Made by a program: the position numbers and the translations under genes. From contig NZ_CP060496.1 of NCBI RefSeq assembly GCF_014400405.1, forward strand, positions 2,666,001 to 2,730,000: a DNA stretch of 64,000 nt. Reading direction: 5' to 3'. Source of the stretch: Brachybacterium sp. Z12 (lineage in GTDB: Bacteria; Actinomycetota; Actinomycetes; Actinomycetales; Dermabacteraceae). The first letter of the stretch is position 1, and each line of letters opens with the position of its first letter. Below, piece after piece: positions 49,805 through 58,896 of this stretch. The notes below the pieces were generated by a model that worked only from the letters and a program-made list of their open reading frames with translations, was not told where the DNA came from and made no database searches.

Positions 49805-50541
49805 TCAAGAAAGGCAGCCCATGACACCCGCGATGGAAGCAGCACCGATGGTTGCCACCCCGCCTATGCATGCCGCGCAGACTGCTGCAGTCGGCGCGGT
49901 GTACGGAACCGCGCACGCGCCGCCACACATATTCACGATGAGGGCCGCGACAACAATGCTCACTCCAAGGACTGCTGCCACACACTTCACCTCGGATGAG
50001 ACCATCAATTCAATCCCGCCAGATTCTCCAGAGACCTCGCTGGGATCGATGGAGTCAGTACGAAGAAGCTCACCGCCTTCATACATGGTGATCTCGAACG
50101 GCCCATCGTCGATTTGGGTGACGATGGACTCTGCATACTCCGCGATCTGCTCGTTGGAGTCGAGTAGTACGAAGGTAAGGTTGCTGACCTCGACATGGTG
50201 AGCTCCCGAGATCGGGAAGGACACCACTGTCGCGGTCTCGGAACCGAAGTCGATCGTGTACACCTTCGCGTTCGAGTAGCCCACCGTTTCGGGGGAAGAG
50301 TGCGGGGTGATACCTGACGAATCCGCCAGTTTCCTCACATGTGCAACCAGCCTCTGCGTCTCATCTGCTCCGGCGAGAACAAAGTCGGGGGCATCGCCTC
50401 CGTTGAGTTCTGCGCGCCCCCTCTGAGAGCAGTCACCCTGTTCGGTGATGTTTCAGCATTCGCCTGGGCCCCGATAGCGACCGTCCCGCCGATAAGCGCG
50501 GCAGGCGCTAGCTTCATAAGGTTCCTGCGTGTTGTACCCAT
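49805..50541 (-). CDS. Tat-exported precursor with cysteine-rich hydrophobic C-terminus, halocin-C8-like bacteriocin candidate (frame break near 50415)
   Basis: Start ATG 50541 has GGGGG six bases upstream; an ATG at 50544 also exists. The N-terminus is a twin-arginine signal, MGTTRRNLMKLAPAALIGG ending AQANA. After a break near 50415 (repair gives ELNGGDAPDFVLAGADETQ) comes a soluble middle domain of about 110 residues, then a C-terminus from KCVAAV with six cysteines spaced C-x18-C-x3-C-x11-C-x2-C-x17-C, including CGGAC and CAAC, and otherwise Gly/Ala/Val/Ile. Tat signal, middle domain and Cys-rich hydrophobic end is the layout of halocin C8 precursors. About 245 residues. Function inferred only. 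Confidence 0.6.
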
Positions 50542-50810
50542 CATTCACCCCCATACGGACCGGGGAACCCGGTGCCGCTCGTTGCAATCATCTCTGGCTA
50601 CTACGTGATTACGACGCTATCGCGGCGGTCGATGAGTGTCAACGAATCAGGCAATCGGTGGTGTCATAGCGTCGTAGCAACACTCCCGGTCGGTGGAAGC
50701 CCTAGGCGAGGAGGCCAGGGATGGCACGGCGGGGATTGACGTTCACAGAGCGGTCGGAGATCTCGACAGCGGCGAAAGCGGGATGGGGCGTCTGCGGGTC
50801 AAGTCCCTGG

Positions 50811-52198
50811 AAGTGGTGTAGCGGTCCTCCGTTGAGAAGGGTCAGGCTGTCAGCGCGGGCAGGGCATCGGTACTCACCTCGTTCCCGGGGCTGGTGGTGG
50901 TGAGTGTGAGACGGCAGCGGGCGAGGACGTCGAGGCCGAGGTAACGGCGTCCTTCGGCCCATTCATCGGTCTGCTCGGCCAGGACCGCGCTGACGAGGCG
51001 GACGATCGCGTCGCGGGTAGGGAATATTCCGACGGAATCGGTGCGGCGGCGGATCTCGCGGTTCAGCCGTTCGGTGGGATTGTTCGACCAGATCTGGACC
51101 CAGACGTCCTTGGGGAAGCCGGTGAACGCGAGCACGTCAGCGCGGGCGGCGTCGAGGTGCTCGGCCACGGCCGGGAGCTTCTCACTGACATAGTCCAGCA
51201 GCCGGTCGAACTGGGCGTTCACGGCTGTCGCGTCGGGCTGGTCATAGACGCTGTGGAGCATCGCCTTCACCGCTGGCCACATTCCCTTGGGACAGATGCT
51301 CTTCAGGTTCGCGGCGTGGTGGGTGCGGCATCGCTGCCAGGACGCCCCGGGCAGATGCGCGGCGATCGCCTCGACCAGCCCGGCGTGCGCGTCGGAGGTG
51401 ACCAGGCGAACTCCACCCAAGCCTCGGACGACGAGGTCAGCGAAGAAACTGCTCCATGCCGCGCCGGTCTCGCTGGTGGCGACCCGCATGCCGAGAACCT
51501 CGCGGTGCCCGTCGCCGTTGACGCCGGTCGCGAGCAAGACGACCGCGTTGATCACTCGGCCGCCTTCGCGGACCTTCATCGTCAGCGCGTCGGCGGAGAC
51601 GAACGTGAACGGGCCAGCAGCGTCCAGAGGCCGGTGGCGGAACTGCTCGACGTGCTCGTCGAGCTCGGCGGCTGCCATGCGGCTGACCTGTGACTTCGAG
51701 TGGCTGTTGATGCCGAGGGTCCACCAGTTTGTCCATGCGGCGGGTGGAGACGCCGGCGAGATAGCAGTCCGCCACGACCATGATCAGGGCGGACTCGGCA
51801 CGCTTGCGACGCTCGAGCAGCCAGTCCGGGAAGTAAGTACCGGTGCGGAGCTTGGGGACGGCCACGTCGATCGTGCCGAGGCGGGTATCGAGGTCGCGGT
51901 GGCGATAGCCGTTGCGCTGGGCAGACCGGTCGGGGCTGGGCCGGCCGTACTCCGCGCCGGCGACCGCATCAGCGTCCGCGGAGAGGAGCTCGTTGATGAT
52001 CGTCTGCAGCATGCTGCGCATCAGATCTGGGGAGGCTTCGGCCAGGGCTTCACCGAGCAGGCCATGAGGGTCGACAATATGAGGAGCGGTCATCGTGATG
52101 ACTCCGTTCGAGAGTGCTGTGGAAGGTTCACTCGAAGGATCACACGGTGGCCGCGTCCTCGTCCGGGACGATCACGGGGCCACCGCGCTACACCACTA
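50811..52198 (-). mobile_element. IS256-family insertion sequence
   Basis: The ends share the inverted core AGTGGTGTAGCG (left 50812-50823; complement at 52186-52197), which is typical of the IS256 group termini, and enclose one transposase gene on the minus strand. It sits inside the IS30 transposase gene. No convincing 8-bp target duplication is visible. Confidence 0.75.
50842..52093 (-). CDS. IS256-family transposase (frame break near 51725)
   Basis: Mutator-type DDE transposase. N-terminal part (from ATG 52093) has [40 protein letters not shown] and [10 protein letters not shown], then a break, then [13 protein letters not shown]. The catalytic acids are in [21 protein letters not shown] and [14 protein letters not shown]; the CxxH-type region WQRCRTHH is present. 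About 415 residues after repair, the family length, so the element may be recent; the single break may be an assembly indel. Confidence 0.85.
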
Positions 52199-53090
52199 TG
52201 CGGGGCTCAACTCGTCTGCGCCGGAACTCGACGAAGACTCGTGGCTATCAGGCCGTGACAGCTGACGTGAGGGCGCAGCGCCGCCGGTCCCGCCCGCAGC
52301 CGAGGAAGGTCGCGAAGGATCCCGTGCTCAAGGTCCGGGTGAACGCCGACCTCGCAGAGTCATGGACACCGCACGAGATCGCGGGCCGCTTGCGTCTGGA
52401 GGCCGCAGACCCGACCGTTGAACGCATAGCCAACTCCCCGACGCTCACGGCCGCACCGTCAGCGGAGAAGCGATTTACCAGTACATCTACGCGATCCCGC
52501 GCGGGGAACTCGCCAAGCGCGGGATCTTCCTGCAGCCCAAGCGGACCAAGCGGCGTGCCCGGACAACGGGTCGGTCCCGGGGCGGGCCGATCGTGGGTAT
52601 GGCCCGGATCGCGGAACGCGGCGAGGATGCCGCCGCCCGGCGGGTCCCTGGTCGCTGGGAGGGTGAACTGACCATCGGGAAGAACGGGACCTCGTGCGCC
52701 GCGACGCTGGTGGAGCGGATGAGCGGGTTCACCGGCCTGCTGGCCCTGCCCTCGATACACGCCGAGGGCACCGCAGATGCGGTCATCGACTACTTCAATG
52801 AGTTACCCGAGATGATGCGCGCCTCACTGGCGTGGGACCAGGGCAGCGAGATGGCCCAGCACGCAAAGGTTTCCCTGACCACAGACATGCCGGTCTACTT
52901 CGCTGATCCCCACTCGCCGTGGCAGCGGCCCACCAACGAGAACACGAACCGCCTCTACCGGGAGTAGTACCTCCCCAAGGGCACCGCGATCCCGGACCAC
53001 CAGCCCTATCTGACCACCATCGCAGAGGAAATCAACAACCGTCCCCGCCGCCGTCTGGGCTTCCTCACGCCCACGGAATCCTTCACCCGA

Positions 53091-53495
53091 CTACTCGCCG
53101 GCGATCCTCATGTTGCTTCCACGCTTTGACACCACCGCCCTCCAGGACTTCTCTAGCTCCGCAACTGTTATATTGGACTTCACCTCGATCACCGCGTCGC
53201 AGCACTCGACCGGCACGATTCGATAGCTATCGTCCGTCCACAGCGGTGGAGTGATGGCATCGATAATCATCACGTCGCACTGCCCAGAGCGTTGGCCAAA
53301 ACTTGAAATAAGTTCTCCGCTACCTGCGACTTCGGCCGTTCGAAGGAAGTAATCATCCAGAAATCGACGCAGTGCATCCTCGCGCAATGCTCCCTTGGAA
53401 CCTCTATGTTCCACGATTCCACTGCCTCGAAAGTCGCTCTCCATCTTGGTAGCGATCTCTTCAAGAATCCGATGCAAACCCTCGTCTGCAGCCAT
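53091..53495 (-). pseudogene. DUF6602-like nuclease-fold protein, truncated by IS30
   Basis: ATG 53495. The N-terminal helix ADEGLHRILEEIATKMESDF leads into VEHRGSKGALREDALRRFLDDY, then DVMIIDAITPPLW and the strand-helix ECCDAVIEVKSNITVAELE. A glutamate/lysine EVKS following an acidic DVMIID is the layout of restriction-endonuclease folds, and the whole matches DUF6602 proteins seen in defence islands. Coding sequence proper ends at 53137, where IS30 begins; the last 15 codons come from the element. The native C-terminus is missing. Confidence 0.55.
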
Positions 53496-53740
53496 GGGAC
53501 CATGATGCCAGACTTCTTACCCTGAGAGCACTCTGCTCGTGATGCTCCCAGCTCGTCGTAAGCATGTGCTGTCGTGGCCGATCTGCGAAGCCGCCGGATC
53601 GTCAATACACATGCGAGAACTTTCCTTACGGACTCAAGGCGGCGGCTCCGCCACCGCGCGGCGCCCAGCGCCGTCCGCCCGCGTGTCCTCGCTCCGCTGC
53701 GGGCCGCGGTGCTCCGTCGCTGTGCTGCCGAATAGCAAAA

Positions 53741-53771
53741 GCCGGTCCCCTCTCGTCAGGAAGGGACCGGC
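53741..53771 (-). terminator. Hairpin terminator after the gene at 53785-54225
   Basis: Arms GCCGGTCCCCT and AGGGACCGGC pair; on the minus strand the stem is followed by TTTTGCTATTC, giving a short T-run. Confidence 0.75.
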
Positions 53772-53784
53772 CACGCTCATGGGA

Positions 53785-54225
53785 TCAGTCGTCATGCATT
53801 GCACGTATCAAGTCAGCCTCCTCTGCGTCGGTACGCAGAAGCTGGACTGTCGTCTGAATATCCTCGGCCGCTAACCCCCACTCCATCGCTGCGTACTCCC
53901 GCAAGAGCTCCTCCAGTTCAAATGGGTCCTCTGCCTCGGCAGTCGCCACCGGGGTCATGAATACCCCGAAGACCTGGCCCTCGTCATCTTCATATGCCAC
54001 GGCCACCGCCTCCTTCACAGCTCGGCCGTGCAGGGCGTGCTCAGGGCGGTCGCCCATGACCAGACGCCACAGGCCGACATGCTCTTCGATACGATTCCGA
54101 GGCACCCGCTTCACGAGCGGATACCCCGCTGGATGGTCTTGCTCTTCGACGTACTCTGCGGATGGCGCATGTTCCACGCCATCTTCCACGGGCGTGCGCC
54201 GCGGATCTTGTCTCTCTTCACTCAT
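53785..54225 (-). CDS. Hypothetical acidic protein, island cargo
   Basis: Predicted 146-residue soluble protein from ATG 54225, rich in Glu and Asp. Segments include YPLVKRVPRNRIEEHVGLWR, AVKEAVAVAYEDDEGQVFGV and FELEELLREYAAMEWGLAAE. No domain or signal peptide recognised. It is the last gene before the attR end, has its own terminator and its composition differs from the core genes. The 290 bp upstream (54226-54516) hold no gene that can be supported. Confidence 0.5.
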   Translation of the reverse strand: MSEERQDPRRTPVEDGVEHAPSAEYVEEQDHPAGYPLVKRVPRNRIEEHVGLWRLVMGDRPEHALHGRAVKEAVAVAYEDDEGQVFGVFMTPVATAEAEDPFELEELLREYAAMEWGLAAEDIQTTVQLLRTDAEEADLIRAMHDD

Positions 54226-54516
54226 GGCAACCTCCGGGTTCTCTTCACTACGTGCTCGATGCGATCCTCGTGCAGCACTCCGACAGTCGAGAGACCCATC
54301 CCTGCAGCAATCACCCCGGCCGGGTGCAGAGTTCTGAGGGCCAAGCATCTTTGGCTCTGCTGCCGCGGGCGCTCCGCACCCTTGCCATCGGAGTGCAGCT
54401 GGGCACGCTGGCCCGTGACCCCCTGGTGACACCCGAGCGTGCAACCGCCGCCAGTTGCTTCCGCTCGGACACCCTGTGCACCGCCTGCAATGTCCAGCGC
54501 AACAACCTGTCCAGGA

Positions 54517-54558
54517 CTCCTAAAGCGGGTGTCGCGCGTTCGATTCGCGCCGGGGGCA
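54517..54558. other. attR: displaced 3' end of tRNA-Arg
   Basis: Contains the 18-bp core (54517-54534) followed by a T-arm GCGCG-TTCGATT-CGCGC and CGGGGGCA, which would complete the tRNA acceptor stem. This is a full alternative 3' half without a 5' half, and probably the original tRNA end before the island replaced it with its own copy. Confidence 0.75.
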
Positions 54559-54593
54559 CTGCAGGAACTACAGGTCAGAGCTGTACAGCGTCG

Positions 54594-55385
54594 TCAGCTC
54601 AGGCCCTCCGAGGCGCTCAGGTCCTCGAGCCGTCCGCGGTCCTTCACCGCAGTCCAGCGGCGCCCGGAGTCGATCAGCCCCTCCTTCTTCCACCTGCTCA
54701 TGACCCGGGAGACCGATTCCGGGGTGGAGCGGGCGAGCCCGGCGAGGTCCCCGCGCGAGAGCGGGACCTCCAGCAGGATGCCGTCGCGCCCGCGGTCCTC
54801 ACCGAGCTTGTCGGCCAGGCGCAGCAGCGTGCTCGCGACCCGCTGCTCGACGGTGGCTGTGCTCTGGGAGCCGATATCGGACTGCGCGCGGGAGAGCCGG
54901 GCGGCGACGTCGTCCAAGACCCGCAGCGCGATGCGGGGCTGCTCGGCGAGGACGGTGCGGAAGTCCCCCTGGTCGATGCGCAGCACGCAGGTGCCCACCA
55001 GCGCTGAGGCGGTCTGGTGGTGGTGCGGCTCGCCGAGCGTGCTCATGGCCCCGAACAGCTCGCCGGGGACAAGCAGGTCGGTGACGGTCTCGGTCCCGCC
55101 CGCTGTGTCCTGGGAGAGCTTCACCCGGCCCTCGGCCACCACGTAGAGCGCCTCCGCCGGTTCCCCGGCCCGATAGATCCGCTCATCCGGCGCGAAGGTC
55201 AGGGTGCTCATGCGACGGTCGATCCGGTCGAGCGCCGCCTCGTCGAGGCCGACGAAGTACGGCGCCCGGGCGAGGACATGCAGCCGCACCGGTCGCGGGC
55301 ACTGATGCGGCAGGGTGATCTCCGTGAGCGGGATCGTGCGCCGCCCCTTCGGGGCGGGCCCGGTCGGCGACTCCAGAGTGTTCAT
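54594..55385 (-). CDS. Crp/Fnr-family transcriptional regulator
   Basis: Protein of 263 residues. The cyclic-nucleotide-like domain shows ERIYRAGEPAEALYVVAEGRVKL and VPGELFGAMSTLGEP; the C-terminal winged HTH is LSRGDLAGLARSTPESVSRVMSRWKKEGLI. The set of N-terminal cysteines needed for an Fnr iron-sulfur cluster is absent (only two scattered cysteines). Start ATG 55385. Divergent from the HMA/P-type ATPase operon with a TGAC-N4-GTCA palindrome between them. Confidence 0.87.
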   Translation of the reverse strand: MNTLESPTGPAPKGRRTIPLTEITLPHQCPRPVRLHVLARAPYFVGLDEAALDRIDRRMSTLTFAPDERIYRAGEPAEALYVVAEGRVKLSQDTAGGTETVTDLLVPGELFGAMSTLGEPHHHQTASALVGTCVLRIDQGDFRTVLAEQPRIALRVLDDVAARLSRAQSDIGSQSTATVEQRVASTLLRLADKLGEDRGRDGILLEVPLSRGDLAGLARSTPESVSRVMSRWKKEGLIDSGRRWTAVKDRGRLEDLSASEGLS

Positions 55386-55443
55386 GGCTCGACTGTAACC
55401 AGCCGCCTGCATCCGCCCGGTCCAGAAGTGCTGTGCAGTTGAT

Positions 55444-55455
55444 TGACGGCCGTCA
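55444..55455. promoter_or_regulatory. Crp/Fnr-type operator TGACGGCCGTCA
   Basis: Perfect 12-bp palindrome in the divergent intergenic region. A -10-like TATGTT at 55479-55484 predicts a start near 55491, which places the palindrome centre at -41.5, the class II activator position. No good -35 is present, as expected for an activated promoter. Confidence 0.5.
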
Positions 55456-55539
55456 TGTCGCCGCCCCGGCACCCTTCCTATGTTTGAGGCACATCGAGGG
55501 AAGCACCTCGAGAAGCACCCTTCAGAAGGAAGGCTCACC

Positions 55540-55776
55540 ATGACTGCCACCCCCGCCACCACCCACTCCATCTTCCGCGCCGAAGGCTTCAGCTGCCCTT
55601 CCTGCGTCACCAAGATCGAGAAGCAGGTGGGCCGGCTCGAGGGCGTTCAGAACGTCACCGTGAAGTTCGCCTCCGGTCGTGTCGAGGTCGACCACAACCC
55701 CGCCGTCACCACCCCCGACGAGATCGTCGGCGCGATCGGCAAAGCCGGCTACAAGGCCGCACTGTCGGCCTTCTGA
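55540..55776 (+). CDS. Heavy-metal-associated (HMA) metallochaperone
   Basis: Small cytosolic ferredoxin-like metal carrier of 78 residues. The metal site is EGFSCPSCVTKIEKQV (CPSC in place of the CopZ MxCxxC methionine, here preceded by Phe-Ser), and the fold ends with IVGAIGKAGYKA. Start ATG at 55540 follows an AGAAGGAAGG ribosome site. The next gene is the P-type ATPase, to which it probably delivers a metal ion. Confidence 0.87.
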   Translation: MTATPATTHSIFRAEGFSCPSCVTKIEKQVGRLEGVQNVTVKFASGRVEVDHNPAVTTPDEIVGAIGKAGYKAALSAF

Positions 55777-55858
55777 CCCCCTGGTGGCCGTGCCGCATGG
55801 CGCGGCCACCTCCTCCGCACCGCCCCTCTGCTCATCTGCCCACGGAAGGCACCACACC

Positions 55859-57858
55859 ATGTCCGCTCTGACCCGCTGGCTGCGAAGTCCCTGGGGCGCC
55901 CCGGTCGCCTCGGGTCTGCTCATCGTCCTTGCCGCGATCATCTCGTTCTCCGCCGGGGTGAACCCCTTCGGCGCCGGCCACCAGCACGGCATCAGCCTCT
56001 CACTCGAGGGGCCCGCTCCCCTGATCGTCTCTGACCTCGTCATGGTCGCGGCGGCGCTGGTCGCCGGCATCCCGATCATCCTCAAGGCCGCGCGAGCCCT
56101 GATGGTGAAGGTCATCGCCATCGACCTGCTGGTCTCCATCGCCGCGATCGGTGCACTGATCATCGGCGAGTACTGGGAGGCCGCTGCGGTGACCTTCCTG
56201 TTCGCCATCGGGCACGCCCTCGAGGCGGGCACCATGAATCGCACCCGCTCCGCGCTCGCCGAGCTCGTGGCCGTCGCCCCCGACGTCGCCGTGGTGATGC
56301 GGGACGGCATGCAGGAGGAGATCTCCGCCGCTCAGGTCCAGCAGGGCGCGACGGTGCTGGTCAAGAACGGTGCCAAGGTCCCCGTCGACGGGATCGTCAT
56401 CGCCGGCACCGGCGCAGTGGACGAAGCCTCCATCACCGGCGAGTCCCTCCCCGTCGAGAAGGTCGAGGGCGATCAGGTGTTCGCCGGCACCATCTCCGGC
56501 GGCGGCTTCCTGCAGGTGCGCGCCACCGGCATCGGCGCGGACACCACCCTGGCGCGGATCATCCACCGCGTCGAAGAGGCACAGGACGCGAAGGCTCGCA
56601 CCCAGTCGTTCATGGAGCGCTTCTCCACCTGGTACACCCCGGGCATCATCCTGCTCGCCCTGACCGCGGGGCTCCTGACGGGGAACGTCGTGCTCGCCCT
56701 GACCCTGCTGGTGATCGGCTGCCCCGGGGCACTGGTCATCTCGATCCCCGTCTCGATCGTGGCCGGCATCGGCCGCGGCGCCAAGGACGGCATCCTCATC
56801 AAGGGTGGCGAGTTCCTCGAGACCAGCGCGAAGATCTCTGCTGTCGCGCTGGACAAGACCGGCACCCTCACCGAGGGCAGGCCCTACCTCACCGACGTCA
56901 CCGTCCTGGATCCCCACCTCACCCGCGCCGACGTGCTGGGCTGGGCCGCCCGCGCCGAGGCCGGCTCCGAGCACCCCTGGCGCGGCCGATCATCGACGCC
57001 GCCGCAGCCGAAGGGCTCTCGACCGACGGTCTGCCCGAGCTCACAGAGCCGGTGCCCGGCAAGGGCATCGTCGCGACCCTCGAGGGGCGTCGCGTGGCCG
57101 TGGGCAACCTGCCGCTGCTGAGGGCCGAGGGCATCCCCGAGGACCACGGCGCCGCCGCGGAGGTCGAGCGGCTCGCGGGGCTCGGACGCACCCCGATGGT
57201 CGTCGCACTCGACGGCCGGGTGATCGGTGTGGTCGCGGTCGCCGACAGGCTCCGCCCCGACGCGAAGGAGATGATCGCGCGCCTCCACGCGAACGGGGTG
57301 AAGAAGGTCGTCATGCTCACCGGTGACAACCGGCGGGTCGCCGAGGCGGTCGCCGCCGAGGTAGGTGTGGACGAGGTCCGCGGACAGCTGCTGCCCGAGG
57401 ACAAGCTCGTCGCGGTCCAACAGCTCCAGCGCGAGGGGTACACCGTCGCGATGGTCGGCGACGGCGTCAACGATGCTCCGGCGCTCGCCACCGCCGATAT
57501 CGGCGTGGCGATGGGCGCCGCGGGCACCGGAGTCGCGATCGAGACGGCTGACATCGCTCTGATGAAGGATGACCTGCTGAAGCTGCCACAGGCGATCGGC
57601 CTGGCCCGCAGCACGGTCTCCGTGATGCGCCAGAACATCGCGATCGCTCTGCTCACGGTGGTCGCGCTGCTGATCGGCGTGTTCGGGGGCGGTGTCACCA
57701 TGGCGATCGGCATGCTGGTCCATGAGGGCTCCGTGCTGCTGGTGATCGTCAACGCTATGCGGCTGATGCGCAGGCGCCAACAGCAGGCCGGCCGCCCTCC
57801 CGTCGGCCCCGCCGGGACCCGCACGACGGACCCCGTTCGCGCGGAACAGACCGACTGA
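55859..57858 (+). CDS. Heavy metal P1B-type ATPase with CPG motif (frame break near 56983)
   Basis: Metal-exporting ATPase, about 667 residues after repair, without an N-terminal HMA domain. N-terminal GAGHQHG lies between the first helices. Actuator TGES in SITGESLPVEK; the transmembrane metal motif reads VIGCPGALVISIP (CPG rather than CPC or SPC); phosphorylation DKTGTLTEG; HP motif GSEHPLARPI after repair of a missing C near 56983; hinge GDGVNDAPALA. The metal is uncertain because CPG differs from the common classes. Downstream of the HMA gene, 82 bp apart. Confidence 0.87.
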
Positions 57859-57947
57859 CATCGCCCGGTGAACGGTTCCGACCGGCGCACTTCGCGCCGG
57901 CCGGACCGATGATCCGGGCCCGCCAGTCTCGAGAAGGAGTCCCCCTC

Positions 57948-58855
57948 ATGTCCGCAGTCTTCGTCGCCACCGCCTACGGCGGCCCGCAGGGCCAGCAGCT
58001 CACCGAGCGGGAGGCCCCGGCCCCTGGCCCCGGGGAGATCGCCATCGAGGTCCGCGCCGCCGGCGTGAACCCTGCCGACTGGAAGCGGCGTGAAGGAGCG
58101 TTCGGCACCCGTGGCAGGCTGCCGCTGGCGATGGGCCTGGAAGCCTCGGGCGTGGTGACCGCGCTCGGCGAGGGCGTCAGTTCCTTCGCTGTCGGGGACG
58201 GGGTCCTCGGGGCCCCTGCCCGCGGGCTCGGCGCCTTCGCCGAGCACACTGTCCTGGATGCCTCGGCGAGCGTGGCCAAGCCGGAGGAGATCTCCTTCGT
58301 CGACGCCGCGACGATCCCGGTGGCTGGGACCACCGCCTATGACCTCACCCATCAGGTCGAGATCGGGGCGGGGCAGATCCTGTTGGTCCTCGGTGCGGGC
58401 GGCGGGGTGGGGCTGATGGCCCTGCAGATCGCGAAGGTCCACGAGTTCCGGGCGATCGGCGTCGCCTCCGAGTCCAAGCGAGCCCTCGTCGAAGCCACCG
58501 GTGCGACCTTCGTGCCCTCCGGTGACGGGGTCGCCGACCGCGTGCGGGCGCTCGCCCCGGAGGGTGTCGACCTGCTGGCAGACCTCGTCGGCGGGCAGGC
58601 GCTGTGCGAGCTGGCGCCGCTGGCCAAGGATCCTGCGGTGATCGTCTCCGCCGCCGACGCCGAGACCGCTGCCGAGAGCTCGGCGGTGCCGGCCGGGAAC
58701 GGTTCGAGGGCGTGCTCGGCAAGATCACCGAGGTCGTCCAGCACGGACTGGTGGACCCGCATGTGGAGGCGACGTTCCCGCTCGCCAGAGCTGCCGAGGC
58801 GCTCGCTGCGGTGGAGTCCGGCCACGCCCGGGGAAGATCGTGATCGTGCCCTGAG
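57948..58855 (+). CDS. NADP-dependent quinone oxidoreductase-like protein (two frame breaks)
   Basis: Zinc-free medium-chain dehydrogenase of about 302 residues. GroES-like domain: EIAIEVRAAGVNPADWKRREG and GLEASGVVTALGEGVSSFAVGD. The NADPH-binding domain has LLVLGAGGGVGLMALQIAK (GxGxxG-type AAxGGVG) and ends in EATFPLARAAEALAAVESGHARGKIVI after repair of breaks near 58690 and 58835. ATG 57948 has GAGAAGGAG upstream. Last gene of the Crp-linked operon; role with the metal pump unknown. Confidence 0.82.
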
Positions 58856-58896
58856 CGGCCCTCGCGGGCGCCCGCACCTCCGGTAGCGTGGCGCAG

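Larger units (their letters stand above)
50721..53129 (+). pseudogene. IS30-family transposase, interrupted and decayed
   Basis: Left piece: MARRGLTFTERSEISTAAKAG, the usual IS30 N-terminus. The IS256 element then follows. Right piece: RRNSTKTRGYQAVTADVRAQ, a shift near 52450, YQYIYAIPRGELAKRG, then WEGELTIGKN (catalytic Asp replaced by Glu), LAWDQGSEMAQH, NENTNRLYRE, an in-frame TAG and YLPKGTAIPD up to a stop at 53127-53129. With the interruption, the changed first acid residue, a frame break and a nonsense codon it cannot be active. Confidence 0.8.
50657..53136 (+). mobile_element. IS30-family element interrupted by IS256-family element
   Basis: Ends match as inverted repeats: GGTGGTGTCATAGCG at the left (50657) and the complement of GGTGGTGTCAAAGCG at the right (53136), followed on both sides by a similar GAAGCAAC/GTAGCAAC block. 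The transposase is split: N-terminal residues at 50721-50810 and the rest from 52198. No clear target duplication was found. The right end lies inside the DUF6602 gene. Confidence 0.75.
48472..54558. mobile_element. Genomic island in tRNA-Arg(CCT), about 6 kb, decayed
   Basis: Bounded by the 18-bp tRNA core at both ends. Contents in order: integrase remnant facing the tRNA, HTH-type remnants, small membrane protein, cysteine-rich Tat precursor, IS30 interrupted by IS256, truncated DUF6602 gene and an unknown gene. By eye the G+C of 49.6-50.7 and 53.1-54.3 kb is lower than the flanks. All this fits an integrated element with a dead recombinase, now immobile by itself. Confidence 0.75.

Noticed and set aside
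50811-52198. Target-site duplication of the IS256 element
   Set aside because: GCGGGTCAAG and GCGGGGCTCAA on the two sides look alike but are not an exact 8-bp repeat at the element ends, so no duplication is claimed.
54226-54516. A gene or replication signal in the last island gap before attR
   Set aside because: No start with a ribosome site and no motif-bearing frame was found; only remnants of unclear origin.
54311-54559. Small frame on the minus strand across attR beginning PPARIERATPAL
   Set aside because: This is the well-known spurious translation of a tRNA 3' end; the tRNA half-sequence explains it.
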